Shown piece after piece: positions 45,796-53,044 of a stretch of DNA of 64,000 nucleotides. The notes beneath the pieces are model-generated. The model saw only the letters and a list, made by a program, of their open reading frames with translations, ran no database searches and was not told where the DNA came from. Made by a program: the position numbers and the translations under genes. Each line of letters begins with the position of its first letter. The stretch's first letter is position 1. The stretch comes from Turritopsis dohrnii. Lineage: Eukaryota > Cnidaria > Hydrozoa > Anthoathecata > Oceaniidae. Location of the stretch: contig BQMF02000784.1 of assembly GCA_027922465.2 (NCBI GenBank), positions 1 through 64,000 on the forward strand, given 5' to 3'.

Positions 45796-45995
45796 AAGAT
45801 ATATTCCCTGGTGTACCCATTGAAAATGACCCCCATCCCCCAAGTAACGTACTCTCTCTCGATAATATTGCATTTTTCAGCAACTGTTGACTAAAAACAG
45901 AACTCTTCAATAAGGAAAAAATACAACAAGCATTTTGGGATTTTTTTATTATAATAAAGAAAATGAAACATTAATGATGACATGTAATAAAAGAC

Positions 45996-46838
45996 TCAGT
46001 CCCCCTCTACTTTTGGAAATGGCTTCAAATTCTTATTTTGAAGGCATCTAATCAAATGTCGTCGCATTTCTTTTACGTTGAAGGTCGCTTCCATTGGTGA
46101 CTTCCCATCAAGAATTTCAGCAGCATATGCTATCGCGAAGAGGCCACAGTTGAACCCATCAAATTGCTTTTGTACTCTTAAGAAAGTAGGAGGAATTCTT
46201 TTTTCAGCAACTACATTTCGATACAACGAATTAACCAATTTCATGGACGAACGATTCAAAGAAAATTTTAAACTGTCACAGATCTGGACTCGACCACTTG
46301 AGTACACACTCAGGAACCAATGCGAATCTCCATCGTGAAGCAGTTGGATGTGGTCTTGATGTACTGGCCGAAAAGGCATATCATCTTTTTTGCGTATATT
46401 CAGCACAGATTGGTAACTGTCCTGATCACCAAGTGTTTCACAGACCAGCTTTTGCGCTGCATCCATAATCCTAGAATTAAGCCACGCTGTTCTGGATTTT
46501 AAAATTTCAAAATCTTCATTCTTCAAAATATACAACTCATTACGAGTCCAGAATTCCTCTCTTTTGATAGGTTCATCATCGGTAACAATCACTATATTAT
46601 CGGGACTGACTTTCCAATTTTTCCAATATACGTTATGAATCCGATACCACGAGTTTTCCTCGGGTTCCAAAACCAACCAAGACGATTTCCACTTCTTGCT
46701 ACCAACAATTTCTGAGATGCAGAGTGAAACACTAGAAAACGATCCAAAATATTTGATGATCTTTCTAGCAGATACTTTAATCTTTCCATTATACCTACTA
46801 AGTCCATCATACTCTTTTTTATTGAAGTTGATGTGCAC
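45996..46838 (-). CDS. Ulp1/C48-like cysteine protease of the Ginger-like element
   Basis: 280 codons, open throughout. The second half shows WLNSRIMDAAQKLV, then the catalytic His region (HIQLLHDGDSHWFLSVYS), the Asp region (VQICDSLKFSL), and Q-x5-NCGLFAIAYA with the catalytic Cys. This is the His-Asp-Gln-Cys order of Ulp1-type SUMO/ubiquitin-like proteases. The start codon is internal: the upstream F-box-like frame would run into this one but for a 1-nt shift in an A7 run (46861-46867). It was probably one polypeptide or one gene with the segment above. Whether it cleaves SUMO-like tags or processes the polyprotein is unknown. Confidence 0.78.
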   Translation of the reverse strand: MHINFNKKEYDGLSRYNGKIKVSARKIIKYFGSFSSVSLCISEIVGSKKWKSSWLVLEPEENSWYRIHNVYWKNWKVSPDNIVIVTDDEPIKREEFWTRNELYILKNEDFEILKSRTAWLNSRIMDAAQKLVCETLGDQDSYQSVLNIRKKDDMPFRPVHQDHIQLLHDGDSHWFLSVYSSGRVQICDSLKFSLNRSSMKLVNSLYRNVVAEKRIPPTFLRVQKQFDGFNCGLFAIAYAAEILDGKSPMEATFNVKEMRRHLIRCLQNKNLKPFPKVEGD

Positions 46839-46867
46839 ACGAGGAAGTAACTGCTGACTGTTTTTTT

Positions 46868-46990
46868 GGGATGAGTACTTTGAATATGGAACACGTTAGA
46901 AGGAGATGATTAAATGTCGATACGGAATCGTCAGAACTTTGAACAGCCTTGAGTAGAATGAGTTCGACAATTTCAGTTGGCAATAGACTG
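46868..46990 (-). pseudogene. F-box-like segment upstream of the Ulp1-like protease
   Basis: On the minus strand, in the same frame as the proline-rich repeats, the sequence reads LLPTEIVELILLKAVQSSDD, then FNHLLLTCSIFKVLI. The LP-x-E-I/L-hydrophobic start and the L-x-x-(T/V)C-x-x-(F/W) end resemble an F-box. The match is by eye and short, so it needs a profile search. Frame continuity with the repeats above supports it being coding. Confidence 0.5.
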
Positions 46991-47039
46991 AAACCAATCC
47001 TAACGTTGAAAGCAGAAGTGACAGAAGAATCAGCAGGTT

Positions 47040-47300
47040 CATCAGCTTTTGAATCTTCTGGAGCAGGAGAATCAGCAGGTGGATAAGCTTGGGGATCTTC
47101 TGGAGCAGGAGAACCAGCAGGTGGATAAGCTTGGGGATCTTCTGGAGCAGGAGAATCAGCAGGTGGGTAAGCTTGGGGATCTTCTGAAGCAGGAGAATCA
47201 GCAGGTGGATAAGCTTGAGGATCTTCTTGAGCAGGAGAATCAGCAGGTGGTTAAGCTTGGTGATCGTCTGGAGCAGGAGAATCAGCAGGTGGATAAACTA
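47040..47300 (-). repeat. 42-bp coding tandem repeat (Pro/Ala/Asp-rich)
   Basis: About six units of 42 bp, each encoding a 14-residue PPADSPAPEDPQAY-type repeat on the minus strand. One unit has TAT changed to TAA (47251-47253), which truncates the preceding frame. The reading frame is kept in all units, so the array arose as coding sequence linking the integrase to the F-box/protease part. Confidence 0.85.
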
Positions 47301-47738
47301 CTGGTTGCAGGTACTTTTTCAGCAGGGAAATATTGTATTTTCGTTTTAGTTTTTTTCCTGTTTCATTAATCAACGAGCAACGGTTGTTATCGTGAATCTT
47401 ATGAATGGTGTAAGGACCCAACCATTTGTGGGTAAACTTACCACCTTTTCTATCTTCCCGTTTCTGGTTCTTCATAAGAACTTTTTCACCGACTTTGATA
47501 AAATTTGGAGCTTGATGACGTCGATTATAATGAAGTTGTTGCCTCCGCTGTGCAATCATAATATTTTCGCCAGCTTTTTGATGAACCTCATTCCTAATAG
47601 TGATTTACTGGAAAGGACCGAATCAAAGGTCTGTCGATCAAACGGCTCTTCAGCAATATGCTCACCAACCAAATTATACTTGATGTCGATTGGTAAGATT
47701 GTAAAGAAGGAAAAACGGAGAGTATTTTGTTGATGCAT
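47251..47738 (-). pseudogene. C-terminal part of Ginger-like integrase (GPY/F module), frameshifted
   Basis: Block 47738-47556 continues the integrase (ASTKYSPFFLLY-like start, then DIKYNLVGEHIAEEPFDRQT). Block 47559-47251 has QLHYNRRHQAPNFIKVGEKVL and KWLGPYTIHKI, the GPY/F module of gypsy-type integrases, then runs into the proline-rich repeats. The two blocks are in different frames, so at least two indels occurred after insertion. Confidence 0.8.
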
Positions 47739-47748
47739 GCCTACTTAC

Positions 47749-48582
47749 TCAATGAGCAAATAATACTCCCTCGATCATAGTCGGCCAAGTGTCTGGATTA
47801 GCATCCAGGACTTTCACTAAAGAGTCCTTTATTGTCCTATTCTGTCTCTCTACCAAACCATTAGACTGAGGATGATAGGCTGACGTTACACGCTGCTCCG
47901 TGCCAGTGAGGCGGTGAAGCTCCTCGCTGACTTCATTTACAAACTCCCTCCCATGGTCATTGATCTGGATCTTGAAACATCCATGACGACAGAGAAGTTC
48001 GTACAAGAACTGAGCTACAGTGGAAACTGTCTTATCTCTAATCGGTTTTGCTTCAGACCACTTTGTGAAATAATCAATGAGGACAACCAAGTGCTTGAAA
48101 CCATTAACTTCGGGAAGGTTGCATATGTCAATCCCGACCTGTTGCATTACCTCATTCTTGATTGGAATGCTGTGAAGTTCGGTCGACACAACCTTTAATG
48201 TGCTTTGTTTCTGACACTGGTCACATTTTTTAATAAAGACATCAACATCAGCCATAATGTTGTTCCAGTAAAATCTTGATACGATCTTTTCGTATGTGGC
48301 ATCTCTCCCACGATGTGAAGCCATTGCTTTTGAGTGGGGATCGGTTCCAAGTCCTTCATGAATATCTTTGATTATATTAAGTTGTTCATCCTCTGAAATA
48401 ATGACTGATCTGCTCTTGTAAAACATTTGCCCACCAACCAAAGTAAATTGTTTTGCCCTTTTCCGAAAGTTTGCTTTTTTTCCTTTGTCATTTTGGAATT
48501 CTTTAGGATATGTACCGTCTTTTAGGTAGATCATAATTTCTACGAGATCTACGAGTTTTACCATCTTTACCAGCTTTACCAC
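47749..48582 (-). pseudogene. Ginger-like transposase: zinc-binding and DDE integrase core
   Basis: 277 codons open. The HHCC zinc finger lies at about residues 75-125 (HEGLG, ASHRGRDATYEKI, FIKKCDQCQKQ). The integrase core follows with the first Asp in VGIDICNLP, the second in INDHGREF, and the Glu in PQSNGLVERQNR. All three catalytic residues are present. The frame is closed by a single TGA (47749-47751), after which the homology simply continues. The family cuts and pastes DNA using LTR-retrotransposon-like integrase chemistry. Confidence 0.87.
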
Positions 48583-48882
48583 CGCATCAAAAATATGATA
48601 ACAAACGAAGTAGAATTTCTTTCATATCATTCTACATTCCACGTGTTCACATTTGATTCCTCAATGCAATAGCTTCATTAGATTTTTTCAAGGGAGTGCT
48701 TTTTTCCTAGTAAAAAAATACTCCCCATCTCAGAAAAATGGAATATGTTATCACAGGGGAGTACTTATTTCCTAAGGGAGTACTTATTCCCTAGTAAATA
48801 AGTACTCAGGGAGTACTTATTTAGTAAATAAGTACTGGGGGAGTCCTTTTTTGCGGGGAGTACTTATTTACTGTTACACCGG

Positions 48883-49243
48883 TTATGCAAGGCCTGTTTG
48901 TCATTTTCAATATTTTAAGGTGAAAATAAAATAAATAATTAACTTGACTTAAAAAAAATAACATGATACTGGTAGACCACCAATGGAATAGATGACGAGA
49001 TATGAACTAGGTTGGATTGAACAAAATTGGATGGGAGATAGGAATTGGAAATACTAATGAACTAAATTGAGACTATATGGATATGGTGATGGCCTTGGGA
49101 TGAAGGTTCCATGTAAACTATTTTTTCTTGCTGAAAAAAAGTTTGTTGATATTTTACAAGAAAAGCTAGCGAAACTTTTGTATAATATTTTGTAATCTTC
49201 CAAATTAAAATAAGTTAACTGACCTCTCTTTCCATCTTGTAAG
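48883..49243. other. Interior Tigger sequence, decayed
   Basis: Just downstream of the N-terminal transposase block, a TGA (49241-49243) stands where the family has Trp (SEG-stop-LTRWKER). Homology fades within about 40 bases. The rest of this stretch is unassigned Tigger interior. Confidence 0.5.
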
Positions 49244-49609
49244 TCATCCCTCTGAAGCATTAAATGATTCAACAGCCAACTCGTTAGCGAATTCAAGGGC
49301 TTTTTCTTTCAACATCGGCCCACTAACAGGAATATTCTCACTTCTAAGCATCAGGAACCATTTATGAGCAGCTTTATTAACTTGCTCGTATTTTTCGGGC
49401 TTGACTCGCTTTGATAAGTGCCCGCTGTTATATTGCTTGAATATTTTCTCCTTGTTTTTTTTCCATGTGGACAATGTACTGCTGGGTACACCAAACCGGG
49501 CAGCAACATTTTTTGGAGCAGATCCTTTCTCCAACTCCTTTAAAGCCGTGTATTTAATTCTGCGGGACTTGTTTTCAGCTTTGCGTTTAGTTCCAGCAAC
49601 AGACGCCAT
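49244..49609 (-). pseudogene. Tigger transposase N-terminal part (CENP-B-type HTH)
   Basis: 121 codons from a plausible true ATG. Residues 16-65 form a Psq-type helix-turn-helix (RIKYTALKELEKGSAPKNVA, then FGVPSSTLSTWKKNKEKI). Residues 75-121 begin the second CENP-B/Tc5 HTH (KWFLMLRSENIPVSGPMLKEKA). Together these bind the transposon ends in this family. It is truncated by a stop at 49241-49243. Confidence 0.85.
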
Positions 49610-49901
49610 GATTGTAAAACTTAACTGATCAAAACCAAAGAATCGTATTTACGTTTTGTTCGAATGACATTTCGAATCATTTAAGACCCCTAACACATGT
49701 AGCATTCGAATCTGTTAAGGCTCTATTTACGTTTAAAGAGTCAACACAAAATGCAAAAAAAATGTTTTCATCGTAAAAGTTGCAGATATTGCGATGTTCG
49801 AGTTATAGAGAGGAAATACCCGAAGGGACCAAAAATAACGTTCGAGTTAAGGAGAGATTCGAGTTATAGGGGTTCGAGTAATAGAGAGTCCACTGTATCT
49901 A

Positions 49902-50720
49902 CAGTGAACTCTCTATAACTCGAATACCCACGGGGAATTGGAAACCGTTCGAGTTATAGAGAGTTTCGAGTAATAGAGAGTTGGGAGTTTTTCCAAGTTT
50001 TTGTTGAAACTTTTATACAAATGGCCAATTAAGCTTGATTTTTTCCTTATATGGATTGGGGAGGAAAGAATTAAAAAATAAATACCAAATATTATATCTC
50101 GACAATTTATCCTTGGGAAAAGAAATCAGAAATTACAGTTTGCTTTTGTGCATTAAGGACATCTTTCTCGACAATTTGATTCAAGTCCTTAAGTGATTTC
50201 ATCATTGCCTCCCCGAAATTTGAAAAGAGGCTGAAATCTTCAAGAACACTGATAGCTCTCCGCACTTCTGTATTCGTTGGTTTAGTTACTGTTTTGTCCC
50301 AGCAACAGACGCCATGATTGTAAAACTCCAACTGTTCAATACCAAAGAATCGTGTTTACGTTTTGTTTGAATGTTTGTTCGAATGACATTCGAATCATTT
50401 AAGACCCCCACCATGTAAATTTGAAACATTCGAATTAGTTAAGACTCCATTTACATTTACGGAGTCAAAACAATCGAAAAAAATCCTACTTGTATCATAA
50501 AAACTTCTAGATACATGCTGCGACATTCGAGTTATAGAGAGGAAATACATCAAGGGACCACAGAATTTGTTCGAGTTAAAGAGAGTTTCGAGTTATAGAG
50601 ATTCGAGTAATAGGGAGTTTTTTATGAGAGTTTATTAGGAAATTCCCACCGTGCCAACGAAATCGTTCGAGTTAAAGGGAGATTCGAGTTAAAGGGATTC
50701 GAGTTATAGAGAGTTCACTG
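49902..50720 (-). mobile_element. Internally deleted Tigger derivative next to its parent family member
   Basis: TIRs CAGTGAACTCTCTATAACTC (49902) and its partner (50720), TA-flanked. Coding remnants: 50107-50280 matches the transposase C-terminus (KPTNTEVRRAISVLED ... QTVISDFF). It is joined directly to the start of the N-terminus (MASVAGTKQ, minus strand from about 50314) and then a stop. The whole middle was lost by one deletion. Only 6 bp (TATCTA) separates it from the larger Tigger element. Confidence 0.88.
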
Positions 50721-51000
50721 TATTTATTTTTTTGCCCACTCCAACGGTTTCCAACCCTGACTAAGTTTCCACCTCCCTTTTTGTTACATTCTATGTTCCA
50801 GTCAGTTACTTCTCCCTTTTTAACCAAGTTTTTAATTGTTATTTATATAATAATATATTAATACAAGCCGCCAAGGCGGCGTCGCTCGCCGCCCATGTCC
50901 ACCTGCTCTGTATCAATAAACGTCAAATTTCCTTATAAACTGCTCGTACAACTTGTGTTCAGCCAGAAGCAGATTCGAAGTCACAACCTCTGGTGTACAG

Positions 51001-51169
51001 TCAGTGTTACATCAGTGTTACATCAACTATTTTTCAGGTTTTTCATGATGTGTTACTTATTATATATTTCCCCATAGGGCGATAGTCAGTGTTACATCAG
51101 TGTTACATCAACTATTTTTCAGGTTTTTCATGATGTATTACTTATTATATATTTCCCCATAGGGCGATA
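51001..51169. repeat. 85-bp tandem duplication spanning the end of family R copy 4
   Basis: 51001-51085 and 51086-51169 are near identical (one G/A difference) and each includes the first roughly 25 bases of the family R terminus (TATATATTTCCCCATAGGGC). The duplication therefore post-dates the insertion and created a second partial terminus. Confidence 0.85.
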
Positions 51170-53044
51170 TTTCCCCATAGGGCGAAATATATGTTAAAAC
51201 CGGCCGTTTCCTTCTCCTTCATCATCATCTTCTCCGTTCACTTTTATAGCCGCGGTTCAGAATGCAATTTTCGGCTAGCCGCCAAAGTAGATAAGAATAG
51301 AGGCTAGTCTACAGTCAAGTAGTACGCCATGTTTTTTCAGTCAGTGCGGATGGGCTGTAGAAGATTTTTGATTTTTCCACTAGCTTTTAAAATGATTCAA
51401 GGGAATTCAACTTTAAATGATGGAAATAAATCATTTTAGTTCAGTATTGTCTTAAAAGGTTTCGTAAAAACTTTTGAAGAAACGTGTAAAAACAGAAAAA
51501 TGTTGTTTTGTTTTTGTTATGATGATTGATTGGTAATTAAACAAATGCTTGGAACAACAAACCATTGAAGCTGTGATTTTATAGTGCAAAGGCAAAAATT
51601 CATTATCAATACAGGCAGAAGATTTATTTTCATTTTACGTCCTGATATAATGTGAACTGAAAGCACATATGATTTACACGTATTATACAGAAAGGGAAGT
51701 CTTTTTTATGTGGAGAACAACCAGTTCAGTTCAACCAGTGTTAATTCAAAAAGTACATTACAAAAACAGCAAGTAAAAATGTGATGTCGTATATTCAATA
51801 AGAACGTCAGAAAACCAATTACGTATAATAACAGACAAGATTGAGAGACACAAATATCTGCTCGGAAAATGTGCTTCCCTGGATATTCATTTAATCTAAC
51901 GACAGAAACATAAATTTACTATGGATTAATTCCATGATCACCTATACTGTAAATTAAATCAAACCAGAACAGGAAACGTCTACTTTCAGCTTTTTAGTGA
52001 TTTGGTTATGGATATGTAATCTATTTTCACTACAGAAATCTGTTTTTTTTTTTCATTTAGGATTTACAATGGTCATTTTTATCAAATAATAAATAATGGG
52101 TGTGCACATATTTTTTTGAACAGAGATATTTATTCCGAACACTTGAGTTTAATTTTATAAATTGTCACTTTAAGCCCATCTCTTTTTTGAAAATAACTCT
52201 CTGTCAAAATTTTTTGATTGCTTTTTGATAGTTATTTGCTTATATATTGAAGATATTCTTCAGGGCGTAAAGCTTTAGTAAAAAGAGAATAACGAGAAGT
52301 TTCATTTTGATTTATAATTTAATTCAAATTTCGTCCTGCATGATGATGTTCTGTGGATGTAGGACGAAATATTGAATTAAATTATTAATCAAAATGAAAC
52401 TTAGATAAAGAAAATAACAAACAACAAGTTTAAAATTAAGCAAAAAGCTTTTCGGTATGATGGTTTTATACCGAAAAGCTTTTGCTTAATTTTAAACTTG
52501 TTGCTTGTTATTTTTCTTTATCTACTTTTAATGGCGAATCATACCAACACACAAAATGAAACTTCTTGTTATTCTCTTTTTGCTTATATATCTGCCTCAT
52601 AGTATATATTTATCTGAGTTACAAAAAGCAAGTGCAAGTGTCTTCCGTTACATTACATTGTTTTGTTGTGATTTTATGGTATAAAGGATGTCAAGCTTCT
52701 GCAACAATAAAGATCATGTTTATTATGCTAAAATCGCCTTACACATTGGTGCGGTTGTTGATATTTAGTTGTTTAAAATTTATAAAAGAAACCTCATTTG
52801 ACCATGAACATCTTCATTTCTTAATAAATTCAAAACAAGTTCTTTTGTGGTATCAAATTCAATTCTACCCTGTTTTTAGTAAGGACAACATTTTTATCTG
52901 AGAGTATGACATTGATCGTAGTTATACCATTCATTGTAGTTATTTAATGATGTATATTTTTCTTAACAATGTATAATATATAATGATGTATAATTAAGTT
53001 TCGCAACTTTGGGGAAATATATAGTCGCATTTTTGCGAATCTTG
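51146..53044 (+). mobile_element. Family R element, copy 4
   Basis: Left end TATATATTTCCCCATAGGGC, right end GGGGAAATATATAGTCGC then the TTTTTGCGAATCTTG hairpin end. The body aligns in inverted orientation with copies 2 and 3. It carries a compound palindromic insertion at 52248-52578 flanked by TTTGCTTATATAT on both sides. Noncoding. Confidence 0.82.

Larger units (their letters stand above)
45157..48878 (-). mobile_element. Ginger-like DNA transposon with 4-bp target duplication
   Basis: The terminal inverted repeats start TGTCGCAGTAAA (45157) and TGTAACAGTAAA (read inward from 48878). Each is followed by many AAGTACTCCCC-type subterminal repeats in both orientations. CCGG flanks both sides (45153-45156, 48879-48882). 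Inside, on the minus strand, are a gypsy-type integrase with GPY/F module, a proline-rich repeat region, an F-box-like segment and a Ulp1-like protease. TGT termini, a 4-bp duplication, an integrase-like transposase and the absence of RT, gag or LTRs identify Ginger rather than an LTR retroelement. Confidence 0.88.
41843..49895 (-). mobile_element. Tigger/pogo transposon, expanded by nested insertions
   Basis: Terminal inverted repeats: CAGTGGACTCTCTATAACTC at 41843 and CAGTGGACTCTCTATTACTC read inward from 49895, with TA on both sides (41841-41842, 49896-49897). Subterminal TTCGAGTTATAGAGAG motifs recur several times at each end. The transposase N- and C-termini lie at opposite ends on the minus strand. 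The middle (catalytic core) is missing and is replaced by a HIRAN fragment, a family R copy and a Ginger-like element. Confidence 0.9.

Noticed and set aside
47049..47369. Plus-strand Gln/Glu-rich repeat protein (EQENQQVDKLGD units)
   Set aside because: Antisense reading of the 42-bp repeats. The minus frame continues the integrase into the F-box-like part and is the coherent one.
47251..48582. Integrase as evidence of an LTR retrotransposon or retrovirus-like element
   Set aside because: No LTRs, gag, protease of the aspartic type, RT or RNase H nearby. The TGT-ended inverted repeats with a 4-bp CCGG duplication enclose it, which fits Ginger DNA transposons.
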